Source: JBLHOS01 sp047623825
Lineage (GTDB): Bacteria > Pseudomonadota > Alphaproteobacteria > Rhodobacterales > Rhodobacteraceae
DNA: 64,000 nucleotides
Reading direction: 5' to 3'
Assembly: GCA_047623825.1 (NCBI GenBank)
Contig: JBLHOS010000003.1
Coordinates: 34,351-98,350 of the forward strand
In this document: one piece after another, positions 16,707 through 25,533 of the stretch
Layout of the letters: each line of letters opens with the position of its first letter
Numbering within the stretch: position 1 is the stretch's first letter
The notes under the pieces: generated by a model
Database searches by the model: none
What the model was told of the DNA's origin: nothing
Seen by the model: the letters and a program-made list of their open reading frames with translations, nothing else
Translations under genes and position numbers: made by a program

Positions 16707-17723
16707 ATGAAACTCTCTCTCGCATTGCTGATGACCAGTGCAGTTCTGGTTGGCAATCTCACGGCGGCGCAGGCCCAAGAAGTAAATCTCTATTCCTCAC
16801 GCCACTATGAAACAGACGAACGTCTCTATTCGAATTTCGAAAATTTGACGGGCATCACCGTCAACCGGATCGAAGGTGACGCCGATGAGCTGATTACCCG
16901 AATGGTTGCCGAGGGAGCCAACAGCCCTGCCGACGTTCTTCTGACGGTCGACACGTCTCGGTTAGAGCGAGCCAAACTTGCAGGTGTCTTGCAAGCGGTC
17001 GACAGTGCAATCCTAGAGGCGCGGATCCCAGGCTATATTCAAGATGTGGGCAATCAGTGGTTCGGCTTTTCACAACGTGCCCGGATTTTGTTTTATGACC
17101 GTAATGACGTTGCGAACCCGCCACTGACATATGCCGATCTGGCGAATGATGAGTATGAGGGTATGGTGTGCAGCCGGTCCTCAACCAATGCCTACTCGCA
17201 GACAATTTTGGCCGCGATCATTGAGCATGAGGGCGAAGAGGCCGCACGCGATTGGGCCGCTGGCGTTGTTGAGAATTTTGCCCGCTCCCCACAGGGTGGT
17301 GATACTGACCAGCTGCGCGGTATCGTTTCGGGTGAATGCGAAATCGCCATCTCCAACACCTACTACTTTGGCCGGGCTATTCGCCGTCAGGTTGATGGGG
17401 TCTCCGAAAACCTTGATATGTTTGGTTGGATCTTTCCCGACCAAAGTGGAAATGGCGCGCATATGAACCTGTCGGGCGGCGGTGTTGCTGCCCATGCGCC
17501 AAATCGCGATAACGCAATCGCGTTCCTAGAATACCTCGCCTCTGATCAGGCGCAGGAATATTTCTCGGCAGGGAATGACGAATATCCAGCTGTCCCGGGC
17601 GTCGCGCTGTCGCCGTCTGTAGCGCAGCTTGGTTTCTTTAAGCCTGACGATGTGGATCTGTCCGCCGTCGCGCAAAACCTGGCCGCAGCGCAACGGATCT
17701 TCAACGAAGTTGGTTGGGAATAA
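16707..17723 (+). CDS. Fe(3+) ABC transporter periplasmic binding protein (FbpA/FutA type)
   Basis: This 338-residue lipoprotein-free binding protein has a Sec signal peptide (about 1-23, cleavage after AQA). Iron ligands match the FutA/FbpA family: SSRHYETDE near residues 30-37 (H33, Y34) and the double tyrosine Y219-Y220 in SNTYYFGR. It captures ferric iron in the periplasm for an inner-membrane permease. Two iron boxes upstream indicate repression when iron is plentiful. A strong terminator follows, so it is transcribed alone. A matching permease is at 19386-21068 on the other strand, separated by a pseudogene; no ATPase is in the window. Confidence 0.92.
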   Translation: MKLSLALLMTSAVLVGNLTAAQAQEVNLYSSRHYETDERLYSNFENLTGITVNRIEGDADELITRMVAEGANSPADVLLTVDTSRLERAKLAGVLQAVDSAILEARIPGYIQDVGNQWFGFSQRARILFYDRNDVANPPLTYADLANDEYEGMVCSRSSTNAYSQTILAAIIEHEGEEAARDWAAGVVENFARSPQGGDTDQLRGIVSGECEIAISNTYYFGRAIRRQVDGVSENLDMFGWIFPDQSGNGAHMNLSGGGVAAHAPNRDNAIAFLEYLASDQAQEYFSAGNDEYPAVPGVALSPSVAQLGFFKPDDVDLSAVAQNLAAAQRIFNEVGWE

Positions 17724-17747
17724 CCTTCCCCGTTCCCTAACAACGAA

Positions 17748-17784
17748 AAAGGGCGCCCCGCTTTTGGGACGCCCTTTCTTTTTT
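17748..17784 (+). terminator. Intrinsic terminator of the Fe-binding protein gene
   Basis: AAAGGGCG (17748-17755) pairs with CGCCCTTT (17770-17777), with additional CCC/GGG pairing inside, followed by a T-rich tract up to 17784. It also lies beyond the 3' end of the convergent nucleotidase pseudogene. Confidence 0.85.
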
Positions 17785-17803
17785 GATCGGTGATCTTTGG
17801 TGA

Positions 17804-19290
17804 TCAGAGCTGAATACAGAACCGCGCAAAGCCGTCAGGACCGTCGCCTGCCGCCTCCATCTGAACGCCCTCATCCTGATCAGCATAGACTGCTGCCGCC
17901 GGACCAGTGTCGAACAGCACGCTGGTTCCGGGCAATGGCGCAAAGGACCAGTTGGCGTCAGGGCCTTCAAACACCGTCGTCTCTGGTGACGCGCCGGTGA
18001 AGTTACCACCGCCGCCCGCGCGGCAGTTGTTTGTCGCCACAATGAACTGCTGATCCATATCGATAGGTGCGCCATCATAGGTCAGATTGACGATGCGGTG
18101 GGCGTCTGCGTCCAGCAGATTACCGTCATTGTCGAACCTTGATGGGGCTGACAGATCGATCTGATACTCAACGCCGTCAATAATATCGAAATTATAACTT
18201 GGGAAATCTGGGTTCAGCAAAACCTGATCGGCGACCCCTGCCTCAACTTGGTTGAAGATACCGGCAGACCGTTCAAGCCAATCTTTGAGCTGCGCCCCAG
18301 TGACACGCACCGCACGCACCGTATTGGGATAAAGATGCAGGTCTGAGACATTCCTGATCGCTACATCACCAATAGCGACATCGGTGTAGTATTCTGGGCC
18401 ACCACAGCCACCTGCCTTAAATGGGGCCGCTGCAGAAAGGAGCGGCAGGCCTTCATACTCAGTACTAGCCATTATCTGATTAATATACTAAATCTGCGCG
18501 ATTGAGACGATTTGTACAGATGGGTCGTCGGCCACCAAGGCGAAGTAACTGTGAAGTGGGGCCTCAGTCCGACCGACTGCCCGGCGGAACATAGGCGCGC
18601 GCGGTCTCAACGATGTCGCGGGCCATCACGTTGCCTTCTAGATGCCGCCAATCCCAGTTCATGATCTGGGGTGGGACAAATCCGATCAGGCCGATTTTAA
18701 TCGCGTGGCTTTCACCATTTCCGTCAATGACCGTGTGATCCATGATCAGATGGGGCGGGATCAGCGTGATGTCCTGGGTCGGGTCCGACCCCATTTCCTT
18801 GGCCACATTTGCCGACGCGATCGGGAAGTCTGCCCCAGCAAGGGACTTCATCAAAAAGTTGAGCCCGTAGTTGAATTCATGGTTGCCAAGCGTGGACGCA
18901 TTGAACCCCAGTGTGTTCATAGCCTGAATGACTGGGTGCATATCGCCCTCAGCCATGCCGCGCTCATAGGCGATGTAGTCGCCCACCGGGTTGGCCTGCA
19001 AGAAGTCACCATTGTCGATCAGAAGTGAGTTTGTGCTTTCATCGCGGATGCCATGGATCAACGCGGCAGTCCGCTCCAGCCCGACGGTATCAACGGGACG
19101 ATCAGCATAATAATCGCAGGGAAAACATGAACGTGGAGGTCTGTCGCCGCCATGATCCGCAGGTGAGCCAGATTGCTAGAGGCATGGGCGGAAAAGGGGT
19201 GCAGGGCAATGAACCCTGCGGTTCCAGCGATAAAGCTGCGGCGGCTATGAGTGAAAGCGAAACAAGATTACCAGATGACACACGATAAGA
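17804..19290 (-). pseudogene. Decayed 2',3'-cyclic-nucleotide 2'-phosphodiesterase/3'-nucleotidase (CpdB-like)
   Basis: Remnants of a roughly 650-700-residue exported nucleotidase can be followed on the minus strand. Upstream are a twin-arginine signal (SRRSFIAG near 19245) and the first metal motif ATDLHVHVFP; the frame then shifts by one lost base near 19119 to CDYYADRPVDTVG. The metallophosphatase part continues with LLIDNGDFLQ and LGNHEFNYG and stops at 18564. At about 18570 the sequence jumps to AVGRTEAPLHSYFALVADDPS of the C-terminal domain, so some 200 residues are deleted. An in-frame TAG at 18488-18490 replaces the expected TGG (QI-W-YINQ). The C-terminal domain then runs intact to 17804. 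No start codon is in frame with the signal peptide. At least four lesions make it non-functional. Confidence 0.88.
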
Positions 19291-19385
19291 GCCTGCAATC
19301 ATTTGTCTGGATTTACGATGAAAAAGGGTTTGGTTCGGCAACTTATTGCCGGTATTGGGCTTCGACCAAAGATAACTCTTGGCTC

Positions 19386-21068
19386 CTAAAGCGGCGTCTC
19401 AGGCTCAGGCACAAAGCTGCGTGCTGTGCTCTGTTCTCGGCCCAACCCCCAGCACAAGATGATGACAGGCAGCAGACCGACCAATCCGATTACCAGGCTT
19501 GGTACCGCCGCCTCCGCAAGACGTTCATCTGAGGCTAATCGGTGCGCCTGAACCGCAAGCGTGTCAAAATTGAACGGGCGCAAGATCAAGGTCGCCGGTA
19601 GCTCCTTCATGACGTCGACAAAGACGAGCAAAAGAGCGGTCAGCAGGCTGGGCTTCAGGATGGGCAAGTGCACGCCTCGTAGCATCCCCGGCGGGGTCCT
19701 CCCCAAGGTTCGTGCAACAGCATCCACATTGGGATTAATCGCCGACAGTCCGCTGTCATATGCGCTAAGGGCCGCTGCCATAAACCGCACCATGTAGGCT
19801 ACGACCAACAGCCAGATTGAGCCGGTGATCAAAAGCCCGGTCGATATGTCAAAGGTGGCGCGCATCCAGGCATCAAGCGCGTTATCAAACGCTGCGAACG
19901 GGACCAATAACCCAACGGCAATCACACCACCTGGCACCGCGTATCCGATACCGGCAAGTTGCACCGCGCCCCTGGCTGCACGTGTTGGATGCAGGCGCGC
20001 ATTAAACCCCAAAAGTACGGCGGCAAACACAGTAAACACCGCCGCGACAGACGCCAGAATAAGGGAGTTCTGCAAGAACCCTAGATAGCGTGGACTGAAC
20101 AATAGCTGACCAGATTGCCACCCCATCTCAACCAATAGAACCAGCGGCAGAGCAAACCCCAAAATCGCGGGAATGCCACAAAAAGCCAATGCTCCGAACG
20201 CGTGCCAACCGGTCAGTGTCGCGGGTGTCATCATCTCAAATCGGCGGCCGGCCCCGTGATGGCGTTTGCTTTTGCGTTGGGACCGCTCCAGCATGGCCAA
20301 GACCAGTGCGACGATCAGCAGGCACAGCGCTAATTGCGCAGCCGCCCCCCGGTCCGTGAATGAAAACCAGCTTTGGTAGATCCCAGTCGCAAACGTTTGA
20401 ACGCCGAAATACGAAACGGTTCCGTAATCTGCGATCGTCTCCATGATCGCCAATAGGACCCCCCCGGCGATGGCGGGTCTTGCGATCGGTAAGCTGATCC
20501 GGATGAAGGCGGCCCAAGGACCGCGGCCCAAAGTGCGCGCGGCGATATAGGCAGTCGCACTTTGCTGCAGGAATGCGGCGCGCGCCAAAAGATAAACATA
20601 TGGGTAAAGCACAAGGGTCAGCATGCCCGCTGCACCACCCAAGGATCGGATCTCCGGAAACCAATAATCGCGCGGGCCCCAGCCTGTCAGATCGCGCAGC
20701 GTAGTTTGGACCCATCCCGGATGATCCAGAAAATCGGTGTAGGCATAGGCAAGGACATAGGCTGGAAAGGCCAGCGGCAACGCCAGTGCAATCTCAAGGA
20801 TGCGGCGCCCAGCAAAACGCGTCATCGTGACCAGCCAGGCGGCCCCAGCTCCAATGACCGCGGTGCCAGTACCGACCAGCAGAACCAGCGCCAGTGTTGT
20901 CCCCGTATAACGTGGCAAAACAGTGGCTGCCAACTCCCGTACCGTACCGGTCCCACCGCTCAACGCGGCAAGGATCACGGCCAGAATCGGCAACAAGCAA
21001 AGCCCGGCTGCCGTCCACACCAAAAGGCGCATGACTCTAAGTGAGAATATGGAGCGTTTCCGGCTCAT
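19386..21068 (-). CDS. Ferric-iron ABC transporter permease (FbpB type)
   Basis: The 560-residue inner-membrane protein holds two fused permease units (about 1-270 and 285-550), as in FbpB/AfuB/HitB. Each has an EAA-like loop: ARTLGRGPWAAFIRISLPIARPA in the first half and ARTLGRTPPGMLRGVHLPILKPS in the second. Hallmarks such as FPAYVLAYAYTDFLDHPGWVQ and ADYGTVSYFGVQTFATGIYQSWFSF are typical of iron(III) permeases. It probably works with the binding protein at 16707, although they are oppositely oriented and separated by the CpdB remnant. No iron box of the CTGA-N9-TCAG kind was found in the 146 bp upstream. Confidence 0.9.
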   Translation of the reverse strand: MSRKRSIFSLRVMRLLVWTAAGLCLLPILAVILAALSGGTGTVRELAATVLPRYTGTTLALVLLVGTGTAVIGAGAAWLVTMTRFAGRRILEIALALPLAFPAYVLAYAYTDFLDHPGWVQTTLRDLTGWGPRDYWFPEIRSLGGAAGMLTLVLYPYVYLLARAAFLQQSATAYIAARTLGRGPWAAFIRISLPIARPAIAGGVLLAIMETIADYGTVSYFGVQTFATGIYQSWFSFTDRGAAAQLALCLLIVALVLAMLERSQRKSKRHHGAGRRFEMMTPATLTGWHAFGALAFCGIPAILGFALPLVLLVEMGWQSGQLLFSPRYLGFLQNSLILASVAAVFTVFAAVLLGFNARLHPTRAARGAVQLAGIGYAVPGGVIAVGLLVPFAAFDNALDAWMRATFDISTGLLITGSIWLLVVAYMVRFMAAALSAYDSGLSAINPNVDAVARTLGRTPPGMLRGVHLPILKPSLLTALLLVFVDVMKELPATLILRPFNFDTLAVQAHRLASDERLAEAAVPSLVIGLVGLLPVIILCWGLGREQSTARSFVPEPETPL

Positions 21069-21214
21069 GATATTTGCATTTAGGCGATGTTGCCCACTGC
21101 TTACAAGCGATTGCGCGCCGATATGCGTACTGGTGTGGATGCTGATCTGCTAGACTTACACCATCTGATTGGGATAGGTCGCAAAAGCGCTCAAAAACCC
21201 AAGGGGCCGCCTCT

Positions 21215-22984
21215 GTGGCACAACGCGAAAACTCCGATCCTCGATACGCCTCTCGCGCGATGTTCACGCGCCTCTGGGGAAAGTATCTTAGGAAGCATAT
21301 AGCCTGGATTGCCGTCGCTTTGGTGTTGATGGTCATCGAAGGCAGTACTTTGGGCGTTCTCAGCTATATGCTGCAGCCGATGTTCGACACCGTGTTTGTC
21401 GAGGGGCGCGGTGACGCCATCATGTGGGTTGGACTTGGGATCTTTGGCCTGTTCATCGTGCGCGCGGTGACCAGCGTCGCACAACGCATCATCATGACCC
21501 GCGTCGGAACATTAACAACGGTTGAGCTGCAAAAAGATCTGTTGGCGCATGTCATGAACCTCGACAACGCGTTTTATCAAACCAACCCGCCCGGCGTTCT
21601 GATTGAACGGGTTCAGGGTGATGCGATGGCCATGCAACAGGTTTGGCAGGCAATTATCACCGGGGCGGGGCGTGATACTGTTGCCTTGCTGTCCTTAATG
21701 GTGGTGGCTATCATTATCGATCCGATCTGGACACTGGTGGCGGTGATCGGTGTTCCGCTTTTGGTTTTGCCGACTGCGATCGTGCAGCGCTATATCCGTC
21801 GCAAGAGCGGCGCGATGCGTGAGATATCAGCCTATCGCACGACACGTCTGGATGAGATTTTTCACGGCGTGACACCTGTCAAATTGAACTCATTAGAGCC
21901 CTATCAGCAAAAGCGGTTTGCCAGTTTGACGGATAATTTCGTAACCGCGACAATCAAATCTGCTGCGGGCACTGCTGTGATCCCCGGGTTGGTCGATCTG
22001 TCGGTCGGACTGGGTTTTTTCTGCGTGCTGCTCTACGGCGGGCAAGAGATCATTTCTGGTGAAAAAACCATTGGTCAATTCATGTCCTTTTTCACGGCCA
22101 TGGCGCTGGCGTTTCAGCCTTTGCGCCGGCTAGGGTCGATCGCGGGCGTCTGGCAGACCACCGCGGCATCGCTTGAACGTGTGTTTCGGATTTTTGATAC
22201 CGCCCCCAAAATCGTTTCACCTGCCAAGCCTCTTGCCCCGGCAACAGACACCACCATCGAATTCACCGACGTGCATCTTAGCTATGGTGACGCCCCGGTT
22301 CTTCGCGGGCTGAACATCACTGCGCGGGCGGGTCAGACGACCGCCCTGGTCGGCGCATCTGGTGCTGGTAAAAGCACTGTGTTCAACCTTCTGACCCGAC
22401 TAGTTGATGCTGACAGTGGCGTTGTAAGTGTCGGGGGCCGGGACGTCACACAGTTGGATTTGGGACAGCTACGACATCTCTTTTCTGTGGTTTCTCAAGA
22501 CGCGCTTTTGTTCGATGAAAGCTTGCGAGATAACATTTTGCTTGGTCGCGAAGACGTCTCAGACGAGGTGCTGAAGCGTGCGTTGGATGCGGCATATGTC
22601 ACTGAGTTTCTGGATGGGTTGAACAATGGGCTGGACAGCCCGGCGGGCCCGCGTGGTTCCAGCCTTTCTGGTGGACAACGTCAACGGATCGCTATTGCGC
22701 GTGCGATTCTGCGCGATACACCGATTTTGCTGCTGGATGAGGCAACATCGGCGCTGGACACTGCGTCTGAGTCCAAGGTCCAACAAGCGCTTGAGGCGCT
22801 GTCGGTTGGGCGTACGACGTTGGTGATCGCGCATCGTCTGTCGACCGTACAGGCCGCCGACAAAATCTATGTGTTTGATCACGGCGGCGTTGTCGAGGAG
22901 GGGACACATGCCAAATTGATGGCGCTTAATGGCGTCTATGCCCGACTGAATGCCACCCAAAACCCCGACGGAACCTTCGGCTAA
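21215..22984 (+). CDS. ABC exporter, fused membrane and ATPase domains (MsbA-like)
   Basis: This 589-residue half transporter has six membrane helices (about 28-320) and a nucleotide-binding domain (about 345-589) with Walker A GASGAGKST (380-388), signature LSGGQ (484-488), Walker B LLLDEA (505-510) and the switch histidine in IAHRLSTVQ. It functions as a homodimer. The closest functional analogy is MsbA-type lipid or drug flippases. Substrate is unknown. The GTG at 21215 is used; an ATG at 21260 (MFTRLWGKYLRKH) would remove 15 polar residues and is a reasonable alternative. Confidence 0.87.
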   Translation: MAQRENSDPRYASRAMFTRLWGKYLRKHIAWIAVALVLMVIEGSTLGVLSYMLQPMFDTVFVEGRGDAIMWVGLGIFGLFIVRAVTSVAQRIIMTRVGTLTTVELQKDLLAHVMNLDNAFYQTNPPGVLIERVQGDAMAMQQVWQAIITGAGRDTVALLSLMVVAIIIDPIWTLVAVIGVPLLVLPTAIVQRYIRRKSGAMREISAYRTTRLDEIFHGVTPVKLNSLEPYQQKRFASLTDNFVTATIKSAAGTAVIPGLVDLSVGLGFFCVLLYGGQEIISGEKTIGQFMSFFTAMALAFQPLRRLGSIAGVWQTTAASLERVFRIFDTAPKIVSPAKPLAPATDTTIEFTDVHLSYGDAPVLRGLNITARAGQTTALVGASGAGKSTVFNLLTRLVDADSGVVSVGGRDVTQLDLGQLRHLFSVVSQDALLFDESLRDNILLGREDVSDEVLKRALDAAYVTEFLDGLNNGLDSPAGPRGSSLSGGQRQRIAIARAILRDTPILLLDEATSALDTASESKVQQALEALSVGRTTLVIAHRLSTVQAADKIYVFDHGGVVEEGTHAKLMALNGVYARLNATQNPDGTFG

Positions 22985-23436
22985 TTTTTTAACGTCAGCC
23001 GGTTTGCACCTCGGTACTGACTTGTGACCATTCACCAATTCCCGGGCCAGACGGGACACCTCAAAGACGATCGGGGGTGATGTTGTCACCTTAAATTATG
23101 CGTGATGAAGTGGGGCTGAACAAGCCTTTAGGGCGCGCGGGATCAATCGTCTGCGTAATAATGCTCGCGATCTGGCTGGTCACGGACCCTCAATCTTAGA
23201 CAGTCAGGCGACAGTCTCATACGGCTCTGCCAAATACCGTTTTCTGGTCGGCGCACGTATCATCATCGGCTGAAGCATTATGCCGCTTCAATTTTTCGTC
23301 TGCTTGCGAAAGAAAGACAAAAATAGCCCACCAATCGATAAGTGCCTGAGAAATTCTTGGGCGATGACAATACCGATGGTCGCGCCCAAATTGCCCGGTT
23401 AGGATCTGTGCTGATACAATGATCGGAACAAATGAC
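22985..23436. other. Intergenic region upstream of the hydantoinase operon
   Basis: This 452-bp stretch contains no convincing gene. One small frame (23098-23199, 33 codons on the plus strand) encodes a polar start followed by a hydrophobic helix (SIVCVIMLAIWLV) and could be a tiny membrane peptide or a gene remnant. The promoter of the following operon must lie here; I cannot place it. Confidence 0.4.
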
Positions 23437-25533
23437 ATGGCGACTATAGCCACCCGTTTGGGTGTGGATATCGGCGGGACGTTCACAGACCTTGTACTTG
23501 AGGTTGCGGGCAACCGATTTTCAACCAAAGTGTTGACGACTTATGCCGCGCCGGAGGACGCCATCATTGACGGCACACATCAGGTTTGCCGCAAGGCTGG
23601 CATTGATCCATCCGGCATAGAACAGATTATCCACGGCACAACTCTTGCGACCAATGCCCTGATTGAGCGGCGCGGTGCCAAAACCGCCCTTGTGACGACT
23701 GAAGGGTTTCGCGATGTTATCGAAATGCGGACGGAATCGCGGTTTGAGCAATATGATCTGAACCTGTCATTGCCAGAGCCGCTGTTGCCCCGGCATCGCC
23801 GTTATACCTTGCGTGAACGGATCGATGCGACCGGTGCGGTGTTGATCCCCTTACTGCGGGCCGACGTCGAAACGCTGGCGCTTGATCTGCGGAATGCGGA
23901 TTATGAAAGTATCGCAATCGGGTTGCTGCATTCCTACGTAAATGATGCCCATGAACGGCTGATCCGCGATGTTTTCGCAGAGATTTTGCCCGGCGTGATG
24001 ATCTCGCTGTCCAGCGAGGTCTCGCCGCAAATGCGTGAGTATGAGCGGTTCAACACGGTCGCCGCCAACGCCTATATCAAGCCGCTGATGAAAAGTTATC
24101 TCGACAGGCTCAAGGGGCGTCTCTTGCAAGAAGGCGTCTCGTGCCCGATCTTTTTGATGCATTCCGGTGGTGGGATCATCTCATTGGAAAGTGCCGCTGA
24201 ATTTCCGGTTCGATTGGTTGAGTCTGGTCCTGCAGGCGGTGCTGTCTTTGCCGCTGATATCGCCGCCCGTCATGGGCTGGATAGGGTTTTGTCATTTGAC
24301 ATGGGTGGGACAACCGCCAAAATCTGCCTGATCAAGAATTGCACCCCCAAGACCAGCCGCGTGTTTGAGGTGGCTCGGACTTACAGGTTTAAAAAGGGCT
24401 CTGGCATGCCCATATCAATTCCGGTGATTGATATGGTTGAGATCGGCGCGGGTGGCGGATCTCTTGCTCATGTTGATGGCATGCGCCAAATCCGGGTGGG
24501 TCCCGAAAGTGCGGGGTCTGAACCCGGTCCGGCATGTTATGGTCAAGGCGGGATGCGTCCGGCCGTGACAGATGCAGATCTGGTATTGGGCAAACTTGAC
24601 CCTGACAATTTTGCGGGCGGATCAATCCAGCTTTATGCGGAACAATCGCGCGCTGCCTTGCTTGCCGAACTGGGCGACATATTGGACATGGATGCGCTGA
24701 CAGCTGCTTTTGGATTGGCAGAGGTTGTAGACGAAAACATGGCCAACGCTGCGCGGGTTCACGCCGTTGAGAATGGTGAGGATCTGTCGGATTACACGAT
24801 GATTGCGTTCGGTGGCGCCGCCCCTCTGCACGCCGCGCGCCTTTGCGAAAAGTTGGGCGTTGACCGGTGTCTGGTTCCCCAGGGGGCTGGCGTCGGATCG
24901 GCTATCGGTTTTCTGCGCGCCCCCTTCAGTTTTGAGGCAAACCGAAGTGTATTCATGAAATTGTCAACGTTTGAGCCGTCCTTAGTGGCGGGGCTTTTTG
25001 CAGAGCTGGAAGAAGAGGCTACGAAATTCGTGCGCTCTTGCGACGCTGAGGCGGACATTCGTGCTGAGCACAAAGTCTACATGCGATATTCCGGTCAAGG
25101 TTGGGAGATCCCGGTTCCCCTGACACCACAGCTTGCCAGCGCGCCAAATGCTGATGCGTTCGAGGCGCTGTTTGAACAAGAATACGCGAACCTTTTTGGC
25201 CGCACGGTTGACGGTATGGAGATTGAGATCACGGTCTGGTCAGTCAATGCAACGACCCCGTCCATGCCATCTGAACGGGTGTCTGACGTGCCGGACTTGC
25301 CAGTACCGATTAGTATTGGCACGCGGGTTTTGTTTGATCCTGCGAAGGGAACACAGATGACCGTTCCGGTTTATGATCGCCGCGCATTTGACCCGGGCCG
25401 CCAGGCTGACGGTCCATCGATTATTACTGAGGACGAAACAACAATTGTGGTGACCAGCAGCAGACGGGCCACAGCATTAGCAGACGGGTGTATCGATCTG
25501 CGCCGCAAGACAAAGGACCCTTTGCATGCGTGA
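23437..25533 (+). CDS. hyuA: Hydantoinase/oxoprolinase family protein, subunit A
   Basis: The 698-residue ATP-dependent amidohydrolase subunit has the sugar-kinase-like ATP site GVDIGGTFTDLV near the N-terminus, the HGTTLATNALIERRGAKTALVTTEGFRDV segment, and SFDMGGTTAKICLI in the middle. HyuA/HyuB pairs hydrolyse hydantoins, 5-oxoproline or related cyclic amides (the family also includes acetone carboxylase subunits). The ATG at 23437 has GGA nine bases upstream; an ATG six codons earlier (23419) is possible. The stop overlaps hyuB by eight bases. Substrate is not deducible; the operon adds an FAD oxidoreductase and a uronate-dehydrogenase-like enzyme. Confidence 0.88.
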   Translation: MATIATRLGVDIGGTFTDLVLEVAGNRFSTKVLTTYAAPEDAIIDGTHQVCRKAGIDPSGIEQIIHGTTLATNALIERRGAKTALVTTEGFRDVIEMRTESRFEQYDLNLSLPEPLLPRHRRYTLRERIDATGAVLIPLLRADVETLALDLRNADYESIAIGLLHSYVNDAHERLIRDVFAEILPGVMISLSSEVSPQMREYERFNTVAANAYIKPLMKSYLDRLKGRLLQEGVSCPIFLMHSGGGIISLESAAEFPVRLVESGPAGGAVFAADIAARHGLDRVLSFDMGGTTAKICLIKNCTPKTSRVFEVARTYRFKKGSGMPISIPVIDMVEIGAGGGSLAHVDGMRQIRVGPESAGSEPGPACYGQGGMRPAVTDADLVLGKLDPDNFAGGSIQLYAEQSRAALLAELGDILDMDALTAAFGLAEVVDENMANAARVHAVENGEDLSDYTMIAFGGAAPLHAARLCEKLGVDRCLVPQGAGVGSAIGFLRAPFSFEANRSVFMKLSTFEPSLVAGLFAELEEEATKFVRSCDAEADIRAEHKVYMRYSGQGWEIPVPLTPQLASAPNADAFEALFEQEYANLFGRTVDGMEIEITVWSVNATTPSMPSERVSDVPDLPVPISIGTRVLFDPAKGTQMTVPVYDRRAFDPGRQADGPSIITEDETTIVVTSSRRATALADGCIDLRRKTKDPLHA

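Noticed and set aside
21069..21214. Iron box upstream of the ferric permease
   Set aside because: CTGA occurs twice (near 21144 and 21167) but without TCAG nine bases later.
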